A stretch of 48,752 nt of DNA from an uncultured Mitsuokella sp. (GCA_900770895.1 CAAGMF010000242.1:1-48752), one strand, 5' to 3'. Numbered from the stretch's first letter, positions 8,155 through 17,356 are shown. Translations and numbers: made by a program. Notes: generated by a model not told the origin, from the sequence alone.

Positions 8155-8948
8155 TGCCGCTCTATACGACGGACGGGGTAGTGGTCGGTGCCCGGAACTG
8201 GGGCGAAACGGATCGCATCGTCAGCGTGTTCACGCGCGAGCGCGGCCTCGTCGAGGCCGGGGCTTATGGTGCCCGCCGTCCGCGCAGTGCTTTAGCAGGT
8301 CCTCTGCAGCTTTTTGCCGAGGTCGAGCTCCAGATTGCCGAGGGACAGCGACTCGATACGATACGTCAGGCTTCGCTCATAGAGCCGCATCGGATATTCA
8401 GCACGGACATCACGCGCATGGCCTATGCGAGCTTCGTGGCCGAGGTCGTGCGCGAGCTTATGGCTGTCGGTCAGCCGGACCAGGGATTATATGATACGTT
8501 GCGGGAAATCCTGCGGGCGCTCGAGCAGCGCAATCCGCGGATCACGGCACTGGCCGCGGCGATAGAGATTATAGAATATGCCGGACTCCAGCTTTCCTAT
8601 GAACGCTGTGTCCACTGTGGCCGGGCCATCACCGGCGATGCGTCGGTTTCCCTGCTGGCTGGCGGGGCTGTATGTACCGATTGCAGCCATGACGCAGAGG
8701 TGCGGCCACCTGCAGACGGACAGGCCGTAGATCTCCTGCCGTATCCGGCTGCGACTCGCGAGCTGCTCGTCGCTCTGCGCGACTATGACTGGTCCGCTCC
8801 GCCGGGCAGCCTGCACATGAAGGGCAGCACGCTCATGGCAGCCGAACAGCTGATATTGACCTATCTGAGCGGACTCATCGATCATCCGCTGAAATCATTG
8901 GAATTCATACGACAGATTGCCGCTCTGAACGAGGCAACGAAGCAATAA
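8154..8948 (+). CDS. recO: DNA repair protein RecO
   Basis: A 264-residue RecO, the recombination mediator that anneals complementary strands and loads RecA with RecR in the RecFOR pathway. The N-terminal OB-fold begins YTTDGVVVGARNWGETDRIV, typical for the family. The zinc finger ligands are visible as Cys152, Cys155, Cys174 and Cys177 (CVHC and CTDC). The helical C-terminal part includes LKSLEFIRQI. The start ATG overlaps the preceding stop. It is the last gene of the phoH-ybeY-era run and ends about 85 bases before a long hairpin shared with the opposing transporter gene. Confidence 0.95.
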   Translation: MPLYTTDGVVVGARNWGETDRIVSVFTRERGLVEAGAYGARRPRSALAGPLQLFAEVELQIAEGQRLDTIRQASLIEPHRIFSTDITRMAYASFVAEVVRELMAVGQPDQGLYDTLREILRALEQRNPRITALAAAIEIIEYAGLQLSYERCVHCGRAITGDASVSLLAGGAVCTDCSHDAEVRPPADGQAVDLLPYPAATRELLVALRDYDWSAPPGSLHMKGSTLMAAEQLILTYLSGLIDHPLKSLEFIRQIAALNEATKQ

Positions 8949-9032
8949 CCCTGGTGTATGAATGCCAGCTAAGGTTCATATCGGGGCTGCTACGATCACT
9001 GAAAATTTACATACATAGCTAGATAAAAACAA

Positions 9033-9088
9033 AAACAAGGATTGATATGCCGTCCCTATCCAGCGGGACCGCATATCAATCCTTGTTT
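9033..9088. terminator. Long bidirectional hairpin terminator
   Basis: An 18-base perfect inverted repeat (9033-9050 with 9071-9088) begins AAACAAGG and ends CCTTGTTT. The 20-base interior contains a further GTCCC/GGGAC pair. It lies between the converging recO and MFS genes; the outer A/T runs would serve as U-tracts in both directions. Confidence 0.85.
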
Positions 9089-9124
9089 CATAAATGACGA
9101 GGCTGATCGGAACTTATGCCACGA

Positions 9125-10351
9125 TTACGACTCTTTCTCCTGAAGGTGGCGATTCTGCGTCTCTTTCATGAGCAGAGCGACGATGAAGAGGCAGGATTCG
9201 AAGGCCACGACGATGATATCGAGAGCGGCTACGTGGCCGAGCGTCGTTGTCAGGAAGCCCATGAGAGGCCCCGAGAAGAACGAGAGGAAGTAGCTCGAAG
9301 CACCGACAATGCCGGTAGCCAGACCAATCTGGCTCGTGCTGACGCCATCCTGCGCGATCGTGTAGCCAAGCACATAGATGGCATGAAGGCCGATGCCCAT
9401 GAGGCCGCCGACGATGTAGAGAGCGATGGATGTCTGCGGGATGACGTGGAAAATCAGGAAGGCGCAGATGGCATTGAGCCCCGAGAGGAAGATGATGGTC
9501 GGTTTGCGACCAAAGCGATCGGCGAAGAAGCCGAGAACGACGCCGCTGAGTCCGCCAATGCCATAAATGGCACCGAAGAAGCTGCCAGCTTCTGTCGGAC
9601 TGAATCCCTTATACGTCATGAAGAGGTATGGACCCATTGAAGCGAAGCCCCAGTACGGGATGATGTTGAGGATCTGGATGAGGACGCCGAGCCAGACGAC
9701 TTTATTGAAGCCGACCGTGCGGATGGCTTCAACCAAATGGATGCGCTTGATATCCGTCGATGTATCGGTGTATTTTTTCTTGAAGCCGAAGATCAGAAGC
9801 AGGCCGAAGATGACAGTGGCAATGCCCATATGCGTCAGGCCGATGCTCCAATCTCCTGTCCGCTCCAGGCTCCAGCCATAGTAGGTCGGGCCGACATACG
9901 CGCCGATGGAGTAGAATGTCATCATGAGTCCATTGAGCATCGCACGTGCTGCCGGGAAGATCGATCCAGCAACGGAATACATGACAATGTTCCAACAGCC
10001 TTCGAAGACACCAAAGCAGACGCGCCAGAAGGCTGCCCCGATGAAACTGGCCGAGGTCGTGACGCAGGCAGTCATGCAGCCGAGACCTACCATGCCGAAG
10101 ATCAACATGCGCTTGCGCCCGAAGCGGTCAGCCAGATAACCGGCTGGAATATCGATGAGTGCCTGACCAAGGGTAAAGATCGTGCCAATCGTTCCGAGCT
10201 GTACGGCGGTCAGCGACAGGGAGGCAGCAACTGCCTTGAGGCCGACGCCGAAGGAAAGGCGGTTGGCCGAATAGAAAGCATAGCCGAGTGCCAGCAGGAA
10301 CAGTTGAAACCAAAGAATCTTCGGTATCTTGAACGGGCTTTTCTGTTCCAT
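9125..10351 (-). CDS. MFS transporter
   Basis: A 408-residue major facilitator superfamily permease with 12 predicted membrane segments. The start ATG (complement of 10349-10351) follows AAAGGA by about 10 bases. The N-terminal half has FYSANRLSFGVGLKAVAASL and the signature GYLADRFGRKRM after helix 2; the repeat after helix 8 is GFFADRFGRKPT. Both signatures are intact, as in sugar-phosphate, organic-acid or aromatic-acid transporters of this superfamily. A central loop around residues 190-210 (KKKYTDTSTDIKRIHLVEAI) is cytoplasmic. It is a single-gene unit with its own strong promoter, convergent with recO. Substrate not assignable from sequence. Confidence 0.9.
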   Translation of the reverse strand: MEQKSPFKIPKILWFQLFLLALGYAFYSANRLSFGVGLKAVAASLSLTAVQLGTIGTIFTLGQALIDIPAGYLADRFGRKRMLIFGMVGLGCMTACVTTSASFIGAAFWRVCFGVFEGCWNIVMYSVAGSIFPAARAMLNGLMMTFYSIGAYVGPTYYGWSLERTGDWSIGLTHMGIATVIFGLLLIFGFKKKYTDTSTDIKRIHLVEAIRTVGFNKVVWLGVLIQILNIIPYWGFASMGPYLFMTYKGFSPTEAGSFFGAIYGIGGLSGVVLGFFADRFGRKPTIIFLSGLNAICAFLIFHVIPQTSIALYIVGGLMGIGLHAIYVLGYTIAQDGVSTSQIGLATGIVGASSYFLSFFSGPLMGFLTTTLGHVAALDIIVVAFESCLFIVALLMKETQNRHLQEKES

Positions 10352-10410
10352 AATACATACGTCCTTTCTGAGTGTAACATAGTTAATTAATTAAGGGGAA
10401 ACTGTTTTGT

Positions 10411-10438
10411 ATTATACCATTTGTGTAATTAATGTAAA
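10411..10438 (-). promoter_or_regulatory. Promoter of the minus-strand MFS gene
   Basis: On the minus strand TTTACA (10433-10438) and TATAAT (10411-10416) are 16 bases apart. The leader of about 55 bases contains the palindromic TTAATTAATTAA. Confidence 0.75.
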
Positions 10439-10633
10439 TACAGAATCGGAATAAAGTACAAAAATTTTTATGCAATGGACAATGAAGATAAAAGCATAAC
10501 GTCTTTCTTGGTGATGGTGCGTTTTTTCTCCTAGTCAATATTGCTCGAGTGATTTTCCGAGCGGGATGAAAGACAAAACCGCTTGCTCGCAGCCCTCTTA
10601 TAGGAAAAAGCATACTAAAAACGAGCTGAAAAC

Positions 10634-10662
10634 TTTACGCATATCGAAAATCAGTGTATAAT
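10634..10662 (+). promoter_or_regulatory. Promoter of glyQ-glyS
   Basis: TTTACG (10634-10639) and TATAAT (10657-10662) are spaced by 17 bases. It gives a leader of roughly 108 bases before glyQ. Confidence 0.75.
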
Positions 10663-10696
10663 GTGAACGTTAAAGTCTCAAGCAACACAGGATAAC

Positions 10697-10755
10697 GTTC
10701 CATACATTCGATGTATCGGACGAAACGTATAACTGTAATTTTTGCACGTTTGTGC
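10697..10755 (+). promoter_or_regulatory. Structured leader of glyQ
   Basis: Two hairpins lie in the glyQ leader. The first pairs GTTC-C-ATACAT with ATGTAT-C-GGAC around a TCG loop (10697-10721). The second is GCAC-GTTT-GTGC (10744-10755), directly before AAAAGGAG. Neither has a terminator T-run, and no T-box consensus is present. A translational or stability role is possible. Confidence 0.4.
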
Positions 10756-10776
10756 GAGCTAAAAGGAGCATAAATC

Positions 10777-11670
10777 ATGAAATTCCAGGAAATCATCCTG
10801 AACCTGCAGAAATTCTGGTCGGAACAGGGCTGCATCCTCGCGGAGCCTTATGATGTAGAGAAGGGCGCCGGTACGATGAACCCCTCGACCTTCCTGCGCG
10901 TGCTCGGCCCAGAGCCATGGCATGTGGCCTATGTCGAGCCATCCCGCCGCCCGGCTGACGGCCGCTATGGCGATAACCCGAACCGTCTGTACCAGCATCA
11001 TCAGTTCCAGGTCATCATGAAGCCGTCACCGGACAATATCCAGGAGCTTTACCTGGCAAGCCTGGAGCGTCTCGGCATCGACACGAAGAAGCATGATATC
11101 CGCTTTGTCGAGGATAACTGGGAGTCGCCGACGCTCGGTGCCTGGGGCCTGGGCTGGGAGGTCTGGCTCGATGGCATGGAGATCACGCAGTTCACTTATT
11201 TCCAGCAGGTCGGCAGTCAGGATGTGGCACCGGTAGCCTCGGAGATCACGTACGGTCTCGAGCGTTTGGCCATGTACATCCAGGGCGTCGAGAATGTCTA
11301 CGATATCCAGTGGACGGACGACTACACCTACGGCGATGTATTCCATCAGAATGAGTACGAGCAGAGCGTCTATGCCTTCGAGCTGTCGGATGAGAAACTG
11401 CTCTTCGACCTGTTCGACAAATATGAGGCCGAGGCGGTGCGCGTCATCGAAGCCGGCTATGTCCATCCGGCCTATGACTATGTTCTCAAATGCTCGCATA
11501 CATTCAACCTTCTTGATGCACGGGGCGCGATAAGCGTTTCCCAGCGCACGGCTTTCATCGGCCGCGTGCGCAAGCTGGCCCGCCTATGTGCGGAGTGCTA
11601 TCTCGAGCAGCGTGAGAAACTGGGCTATCCGATGCTGCATCGTGGCGAGAAAGAGGAGGAGAAGGCATGA
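10777..11670 (+). CDS. glyQ: Glycyl-tRNA synthetase alpha subunit
   Basis: A 297-residue class II catalytic alpha subunit of the alpha2-beta2 glycyl-tRNA synthetase, which charges tRNA-Gly in the cytoplasm. Family landmarks are all present: FWSEQGCILAEPYDVEKGAG near the N-terminus, the motif 2 region AYVEPSRRPADGRYGDNPNR, DNWESPTLGAWGLGWEVWLD, and motif 3-like SEITYGLERLAMY. The length is normal. The ATG at 10777 follows AAAAGGAG. The last codons overlap glyS by ATGA, ensuring coupled synthesis of the two subunits. Separate alpha and beta genes are typical of Gram-negatives and many Firmicutes. Confidence 0.97.
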   Translation: MKFQEIILNLQKFWSEQGCILAEPYDVEKGAGTMNPSTFLRVLGPEPWHVAYVEPSRRPADGRYGDNPNRLYQHHQFQVIMKPSPDNIQELYLASLERLGIDTKKHDIRFVEDNWESPTLGAWGLGWEVWLDGMEITQFTYFQQVGSQDVAPVASEITYGLERLAMYIQGVENVYDIQWTDDYTYGDVFHQNEYEQSVYAFELSDEKLLFDLFDKYEAEAVRVIEAGYVHPAYDYVLKCSHTFNLLDARGAISVSQRTAFIGRVRKLARLCAECYLEQREKLGYPMLHRGEKEEEKA

Positions 11671-13733
11671 GCAAGACATTATTGCTAGAGATAGGCACTG
11701 AGGAGGTACCGGCACATGTCATGCCGGGCATACTGGCCGAGCTGAAAGATATAACAGCAGCCGAGTTCAAGGAGTCCCGTCTGCACTATGATTCCATACG
11801 CACGCTGGGCACGCCGCGTCGCACGGCTCTGATTGTCGAGGGACTGGAGGAGCAGCAGGCTGATGCTTCGCATTCCGACAGAGGTCCGTCGCTGAAGGTG
11901 GCCTTTGACGCCGATGGCAATCCGACGAAAGCAGCGATGGGCTTCGCGCGCGGTCATGGCGTAAAGCCTGAGGAACTCGTGCAGCGCGATGGCTATGTCT
12001 ATGCCGACGTTCATGAGGCCGGCCAGCCGACAGCGACGATCCTCTCGGAGCTCCTGCCGAAAATCATCTGCAGCCTGTCCTTCCCGAACAATATGCGCTG
12101 GGGCAGCCTGGACTTCAAGTTCATCCGTCCGATCCGCTGGTTCGTATCGCTGTACGGCAGCGATGTCATACCGTTCGAGCTCGCCAATGTAAAGGCCGGC
12201 AACCGTTCGCGCGGCCATCGCTTCCTCGCCGATGGCAATACCGGCAGCTTCGTCATCAACTCGGCCGATGAATATGAGAAGGCCTGCGAGCAGCAGTACG
12301 TCATCGTCGATCAGGACAAGCGCCGGGCGATGATCAAGAAGCAGATCGAGGAGGTTGCTGCTGCGAATGGCGGTCAGGCCGAGATTACGGATGACCTGCT
12401 CGAGGAGGTCACCTACCTCGTCGAGTATCCGACGGCTCTTTGCGGTCATTTCGAGGAGAAATATCTCCAGCTGCCGCCGGAGTGCGTCATAACGCCGATG
12501 CGCGACCATCAGCGCTACTTCCCGGTCAAGACGGCGGATGGCAAGCTCCTGCCGCTCTTCATCACGGTCCGCAATGGCGGCAGTGAGTACCTCGATATCG
12601 TGCAGCATGGCAACGAGCGCGTCCTGCGTGCCCGTCTGGCTGACGCCCAGTTCTTCTTTGATGAAGATCGCAAGAAATCGCTGGCCGAGCATCGTGAGAA
12701 GCTCAAGACGGTCGTATTCCAGCAGGGCCTCGGCAATATGTACGAGAAGACGGAGCGTCTGGCCGTTCTGGCTGACTTCATCGCCGATGCGGTCGGTGCT
12801 GATGAGAAAGCGCACAAGCATGCCCATAAGGCTGCCATCCTCTCCAAGGCCGACCTCGTGACCGGTATGGTGACGGAGTTCACCGAGCTGCAGGGCATCA
12901 TGGGCCGCGAATACGCTCGCCTCGATGGCTGCTGTGAGGGCGTAGCTGTCGCTATCGATGAGCACTACATGCCGCGCTTCGCTGGCGATGGCCTGCCGCA
13001 GACGACGGCTGGCCGCATCGTGAGCCTCGCGGACAAGATCGATACGATTGTCGGCACGTTCTCGCGCGGCAAGATACCTACGGGCTCACAGGATCCGTTT
13101 GCCCTGCGTCGTCAGGCATTAGGCCTCGTGAATACGGTTATCGAGGCTCAGTGGAAGATATCGCTGTCCGATATCGTGGCCAAGGCCATGGATCAGTATG
13201 GCATCACGGATGCGGAGCAGCGCGCCAAGCTGCAGGATGAGGTCGCTGATTTCATGCGGCTGCGCCTCAAGAACGTGCTTGAGACGGCAGGTGTACGCTA
13301 CGACATCATAGATGCTGTCCTGGGGGATGTAGACGACGTATACGCTGTCAGCCTGAAAGCTAAGGCCCTCGCTGCATTCGTGGGCGAGACGGATGCGACA
13401 AGCTACATCCAGGCCTTCGTCCGCGCGGCCAATATCGCCGCCAAGGCGGAGAGCAACCATATCGATGCCCAGCTGTTCACGGAGCCGGCGGAGGAAGCAC
13501 TGTATGAGGCGTATACGGCCGCTGCGGCCTCGGTCAGCAATCTGGCTGCCAGCAACGACTACGCTGGCGTCATAGCTGCACTGGAGACGCTGGCTCAGCC
13601 GATTGATGAGTTCTTCAACGCTGTCATGGTCATGGACAAGAATGAGCAGATTCGCGCCAACCGCCTCGGACTCATGAAGTCCATTCAGGAACTCGAGCAG
13701 ACAGCCGCTGACTTCACGAAACTCGTTATCTGA
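11667..13733 (+). CDS. glyS: Glycyl-tRNA synthetase beta subunit
   Basis: A 688-residue beta subunit of glycyl-tRNA synthetase, which supplies tRNA recognition to the alpha subunit. It opens with LLLEIGTEEVPAHVMPG, the family hallmark. The tRNA-binding and HD-like central region contains the conserved REYARLDG and HYMPRFAGDGLP segments, and the C-terminal anticodon-binding domain ends FFNAVMVMDKNEQIRANRL. Full length for the family. It begins within the glyQ stop (ATGA overlap), with GAGGAGAAGGC upstream as ribosome binding site, and is followed by a hairpin terminator. Confidence 0.97.
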   Translation: MSKTLLLEIGTEEVPAHVMPGILAELKDITAAEFKESRLHYDSIRTLGTPRRTALIVEGLEEQQADASHSDRGPSLKVAFDADGNPTKAAMGFARGHGVKPEELVQRDGYVYADVHEAGQPTATILSELLPKIICSLSFPNNMRWGSLDFKFIRPIRWFVSLYGSDVIPFELANVKAGNRSRGHRFLADGNTGSFVINSADEYEKACEQQYVIVDQDKRRAMIKKQIEEVAAANGGQAEITDDLLEEVTYLVEYPTALCGHFEEKYLQLPPECVITPMRDHQRYFPVKTADGKLLPLFITVRNGGSEYLDIVQHGNERVLRARLADAQFFFDEDRKKSLAEHREKLKTVVFQQGLGNMYEKTERLAVLADFIADAVGADEKAHKHAHKAAILSKADLVTGMVTEFTELQGIMGREYARLDGCCEGVAVAIDEHYMPRFAGDGLPQTTAGRIVSLADKIDTIVGTFSRGKIPTGSQDPFALRRQALGLVNTVIEAQWKISLSDIVAKAMDQYGITDAEQRAKLQDEVADFMRLRLKNVLETAGVRYDIIDAVLGDVDDVYAVSLKAKALAAFVGETDATSYIQAFVRAANIAAKAESNHIDAQLFTEPAEEALYEAYTAAAASVSNLAASNDYAGVIAALETLAQPIDEFFNAVMVMDKNEQIRANRLGLMKSIQELEQTAADFTKLVI

Positions 13734-13752
13734 CATATCGTATGAATGTAGT

Positions 13753-13779
13753 CCCCTGGGCTCGTGCCTGGGGGATTTT
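13753..13779 (+). terminator. Terminator of glyQ-glyS
   Basis: CCCCTGGGC (13753-13761) pairs along its length with GCCTGGGGG (13766-13774), counting two G-T pairs, with a 4-base loop and ATTTT behind. Confidence 0.7.
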
Positions 13780-13870
13780 GCCATATAGCCTGCTTATCGG
13801 GATCCAGCCCGGCTGGAAACAACATTCACAGGCTGAAAAACTGTAGCTGTGAGCAGCAGAGGTAGAACAA

Positions 13871-15328
13871 ATGACACAGTATGATAAACGCAACATATCC
13901 ATGATGATGGATTTCTATGAGATGACTATGGCGAATGGCTATTTCCAAAGCCATGACCAGGACAATCTCGTCGCTTTCGATGTCTTTTATCGGCAGAACC
14001 CCGATGAGGGCGGCTTCGCCATCTTCGCCGGACTCGAGCAGGTCATAGAGTATGTGGAGAATATGCGCTTTACGGATGAGGATATCGAGTATTTCCGCCA
14101 GCAGGGGATTTTCTCGGAGGATTTCCTGAGCTATCTGCGGGACTTCCATTTCAAAGGCGATATATACGCGATGCCTGAAGGGACAGTCATGTACCCGAAT
14201 GAGCCGATTCTGACGGTCATCGCTCCGCTCGTCGATGCCCAGCTCGTCGAGACGGCTATACTGGCCCAGGTGAACCATCAGTCGCTCATCGCCACGAAAT
14301 CGCGTCGTATCGTGCATGCGGCCAATGGACGGGCGGTATCGGATTTCGGCGCCCGCCGGGCGCATAACATGGACGCTGCCACTTATGGCGCCCGTGCGGC
14401 TTATATCGGCGGCGTTGTCGGTACGGCTACGGTGTCTGCTGGGCAGATGTTCGACATACCGGTGTCGGGCACGATGGCTCACAGCTGGATCATGTACTAT
14501 GGGGATGAGTATGAGGCTTTCCGTCGCTATGCCGAGGTATACCCGGATGCGACCGTCCTGCTCGTCGATACCTACGATGTCATACACTCGGGCATCCCGA
14601 ATGCGATCAAGGTAGCCCATGAGGTACTCGAGCCGATGGGCAAGCGTCTGGCCGGCATCCGCATCGATTCTGGCGACCTGGCTTATCTCTCGAAGCGCGT
14701 TCGCAAGATGCTCGATGCGGCAGGCCTGCCGGACTGCAAGATCGTCGTATCGAACAGCCTTGATGAGTTCACGATATCCTCCCTGCTGAGCCAGGGAGCC
14801 TGCATAGACAGCTTCGGCGTAGGTGAGAGACTCATCACGGCGAAATCGGAGCCGGTATTCGGCGCGGTATACAAGATGACTGCAGTAGGTAAGGACGGAG
14901 TATTCGTCCCGCGCATCAAGGTATCGGAGAATGTCGAGAAGATAACGAATCCGGGGCTGAAATCCGTCTATCGCGTCTATGATGCCAATGGTCATGCCGT
15001 CGCTGATCTCCTGGCCAAGCTGGATGAAAATCCGGATCTGTCGCAGCCGTACCGCTATATAGACCCCCAGAAGCCTTGGAAAAACCGTCATTTCGATGGC
15101 TGCACGATCAAGAATCTCCGTCGCCTCTATGTGCGTCAGGGCAAGCGCTGCGAAGAGCTGCCCAAGCTGTCCGATATCCGCGACTACGTGAAGCGCCAGC
15201 TCGATACCGAGATCTGGGAGGAGGAGCAACGCTTTGAGAATCCGCACCGCCATTATCTCGATATGACGCCTGATTACTATGAGATGAAGATGGACCTCCT
15301 GTCGAAGACGCGCGAGGTCCACAGTTGA
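13871..15328 (+). CDS. pncB: Nicotinate phosphoribosyltransferase
   Basis: A 485-residue type II phosphoribosyltransferase that joins nicotinate and PRPP, with ATP, to form nicotinate mononucleotide in the NAD salvage (Preiss-Handler) pathway. The N-terminus DFYEMTMANGYFQ is typical. The histidine autophosphorylated during catalysis is expected at His204 in GTMAHSWIM. The substrate pocket segment RRAHNMDAA and the phosphate-binding IDSGDLAYLSKRVR are intact. The long C-terminal region marks the bacterial long form. The ATG follows AGAGGTAGAACAA. It stands between the glyS terminator and aroE with no obvious partner. Confidence 0.94.
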   Translation: MTQYDKRNISMMMDFYEMTMANGYFQSHDQDNLVAFDVFYRQNPDEGGFAIFAGLEQVIEYVENMRFTDEDIEYFRQQGIFSEDFLSYLRDFHFKGDIYAMPEGTVMYPNEPILTVIAPLVDAQLVETAILAQVNHQSLIATKSRRIVHAANGRAVSDFGARRAHNMDAATYGARAAYIGGVVGTATVSAGQMFDIPVSGTMAHSWIMYYGDEYEAFRRYAEVYPDATVLLVDTYDVIHSGIPNAIKVAHEVLEPMGKRLAGIRIDSGDLAYLSKRVRKMLDAAGLPDCKIVVSNSLDEFTISSLLSQGACIDSFGVGERLITAKSEPVFGAVYKMTAVGKDGVFVPRIKVSENVEKITNPGLKSVYRVYDANGHAVADLLAKLDENPDLSQPYRYIDPQKPWKNRHFDGCTIKNLRRLYVRQGKRCEELPKLSDIRDYVKRQLDTEIWEEEQRFENPHRHYLDMTPDYYEMKMDLLSKTREVHS

Positions 15329-15410
15329 GCTATGGCTGTATGTTCTTACTACGCTGTTTTCTCTAACCTCATTAATTTAGGAAAAAAATTGTTTCGCAGG
15401 AGGGGTGTTC

Positions 15411-16271
15411 ATGATTACAGGCACGACGAAGAATCTTGGGGTCATCGGCTGGCCCATCGTCCACTCGCTTTCGCCCGTCATACAGAATGCTGCCATTGCC
15501 GCGGCAGGAATCGATTACGTTTACACGGCTCTGCCCGTCAGGCCGGAGAATCTGTCGGCAGCCGTGCAGGGACTTGCAGCTGCTGGTTTCATCGGATTCA
15601 ACGTGACGATTCCGCACAAGCAGGCAATCATGCCATATCTTGATGCCATCGATGATGATGCGAAGGTAATCGGGGCTGTGAACACGGTCGTCAATCATGA
15701 TGGCCAGCTCAAAGGCTATAATACCGACATCACGGGCTTTCTGAGCGGCCTCGACTATGCCGGTATCGACGTGCATTGGCATGAGGCCGTAGTGCTCGGA
15801 GCCGGTGGTGCCGCTCGGGCTGTCGTCTGGGGATTATTGCGTGCCGGCGTCAGCCGTCTGTCCATCGGAGTGCGCAATCCAGCCAAAGCACAGCAGCTGG
15901 CTGCAGATATGAACAAGGCCGTCGGCTATGAACGCGTGACCGTATACGACTGGCAGAGCCCGGAGTTCCAGAAGGCCTTGGCCAGTGCCTTCATTGTCGT
16001 GAATACGACACCGCTTGGCATGTATCCCCATGTAGACGTTGCACCGCCGGTGGATGTTCAGAACATGGCCGAGGGGGCTGTGGCATACGATGTCATATAT
16101 ACCCCCGCTGAGACGCAGTTCCTGCGCAGTGCCCGCGAGAATGGGCACATCACCATAAATGGCGAGCACATGCTGGTCGGTCAGGGGGCAGCCGCCCTGA
16201 AGCTGTGGACCGGCATATCTCCTGATACCGGCCTCATGCGCCGCGCACTGCGCGAGCAGCTCGAGGCCTGA
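15411..16271 (+). CDS. aroE: Shikimate dehydrogenase
   Basis: A 286-residue AroE that reduces 3-dehydroshikimate to shikimate with NADPH in the chorismate pathway. The substrate site has SLSPVIQNAA, catalytic Lys70 in NVTIPHKQA and Asp106 in YNTDITGF. The nucleotide-binding loop is GAGGAARAV, followed by NTTPLGM, and VGQGAAALKLW lies near the end. The start is the ATG at 15411, 7 bases after AGGAGG, rather than the in-frame GTG at 15405 that lies inside the ribosome binding site. No other aro gene is adjacent. The stop overlaps an ATG of the jetD frame, so the Wadjet genes may be read from the aroE transcript. Confidence 0.96.
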   Translation: MITGTTKNLGVIGWPIVHSLSPVIQNAAIAAAGIDYVYTALPVRPENLSAAVQGLAAAGFIGFNVTIPHKQAIMPYLDAIDDDAKVIGAVNTVVNHDGQLKGYNTDITGFLSGLDYAGIDVHWHEAVVLGAGGAARAVVWGLLRAGVSRLSIGVRNPAKAQQLAADMNKAVGYERVTVYDWQSPEFQKALASAFIVVNTTPLGMYPHVDVAPPVDVQNMAEGAVAYDVIYTPAETQFLRSARENGHITINGEHMLVGQGAAALKLWTGISPDTGLMRRALREQLEA

Positions 16272-16300
16272 TGACGTCGAGAATTGGAAAGGCGGGGTGG

Positions 16301-17353
16301 ATGATGAAAGAAAAAACATTAGCACAATATCTCCTCCGCTATCCTCGCCGTACCATCAGGCTTACTGAACTGCAGGATCAGTTCGCAGCAAGTGGATATG
16401 GAGCACTTCGCGCAGGGCTGCAGAAAATGCTCGCATCGGGAGTAATCGAGCCGATACAGGCAGGTGGAGTGGATTTTTCTGGACTGCCATGGCGTATGCG
16501 CATAAATAAGGAAAGACTTGCACGGCCGGTGGTGGAAATTATTCAGCAGCAGGCCATAGAACATGGCTTCTTACCAGAGCTGGATTTCAGCAGCTATTAT
16601 TGTGAGCCACTTGCGGTATGGGAGCATGACTTGCCGTATATCGAGCAGCTGGATCACTGGCTGCGCGGGCCGCGGCGAGCCACCTCGCGGCAGCAGTGTT
16701 CCTGGGACATCTTCCATGATGAGAAATTCTTGCTTGGTAGCAAAGGACAGCAGTTTCTAAAACGATTGCAGCTCACGAAAGACAGCCTTAGCATCGTCGA
16801 GGCTCCTGATCCACTCATGATGGCGGTGAATGCAACCAGACTCACTGCACCGGTGCAGCATTTTCTCATCGTTGAGAACAAGGCCACTTATGTCCAGCTG
16901 CAGAGCAATCTTCCCGCAACGGATTTTGCGGGATTGATTTTCGGCTATGGCTGGAAAATAGAAAACAATATTTCATGTTTGCCGCAGCAGCTTGGTCAAA
17001 CGGACTGCACGAATCATAGATATGTACTCTGGTACTTCGGTGATTTTGATTGGGAAGGGCTGAAAATCTGGCAGTCACTGTATGATCATCTTACAGAGGC
17101 TGGGATGACGGATCGCATGAAGGTACAGCTGGCTGTGCCCTTCTATGAACGATTCCTCGCTCATGATGCGCCACATGGCAAGACAAACCAGATGCCGGAT
17201 GAATCGGCACTCACAGTGTTTGCGGCACATTTTCCTGCAGACGTACAGGTGCGCTGGCGCGAGATCCTCGAGACAGGTGGCTACTATCCGCAAGAGGCAC
17301 TTAACGCGGATGAGCTCGTGGCGGCCTGGCATGAGACGATCAGGATGGTGTGA
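16301..17353 (+). CDS. jetD: Wadjet nuclease subunit JetD
   Basis: A protein of about 350 residues matching JetD (MksG), the Toprim-fold nuclease of the Wadjet anti-plasmid system, which cuts circular DNA after loop extrusion by JetABC. The N-terminal 190 residues hold a winged-helix-like arm region (TIRLTELQDQFAASGYGALR). The C-terminal DUF2220-like Toprim part shows the metal-binding residues Glu192 in LIVENKATY and Asp248/Asp250 in YFGDFDWEG. The start is set at ATG 16301 (MMKEKTLAQY) behind AAAGGCGGGG; ATG 16271, overlapping the aroE stop, is an alternative. It is first in the operon, and jetA follows after 3 bases. Function is from family knowledge; the active-site residues are seen. Confidence 0.9.
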   Translation: MMKEKTLAQYLLRYPRRTIRLTELQDQFAASGYGALRAGLQKMLASGVIEPIQAGGVDFSGLPWRMRINKERLARPVVEIIQQQAIEHGFLPELDFSSYYCEPLAVWEHDLPYIEQLDHWLRGPRRATSRQQCSWDIFHDEKFLLGSKGQQFLKRLQLTKDSLSIVEAPDPLMMAVNATRLTAPVQHFLIVENKATYVQLQSNLPATDFAGLIFGYGWKIENNISCLPQQLGQTDCTNHRYVLWYFGDFDWEGLKIWQSLYDHLTEAGMTDRMKVQLAVPFYERFLAHDAPHGKTNQMPDESALTVFAAHFPADVQVRWREILETGGYYPQEALNADELVAAWHETIRMV

Positions 17354-17356
17354 GAA

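Larger units (their letters stand above)
10352..10776. other. Intergenic region between MFS gene and glyQ
   Basis: A 425-base region without a gene. It holds the minus-strand promoter of the MFS gene (10411-10438), a TTAATTAATTAA palindrome in that gene's leader (about 10383-10394), the glyQ promoter (10634-10662) and the glyQ leader hairpins. The middle (10470-10620) shows only weak structure. I looked for a T-box signature (GGGTGGNACCGCG) and found none. Confidence 0.6.

Noticed and set aside
10663..10776. T-box riboswitch before glyQ
   Set aside because: No GGGTGGNACCGCG-like sequence, no specifier-type long stem and no terminator hairpin.
13826..15322. A 498-codon open frame antisense to pncB
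   Set aside because: Shadow frame produced by the G+C-biased codon use of pncB; low-quality protein composition (Arg/Ile/Leu-rich) and no start signal.
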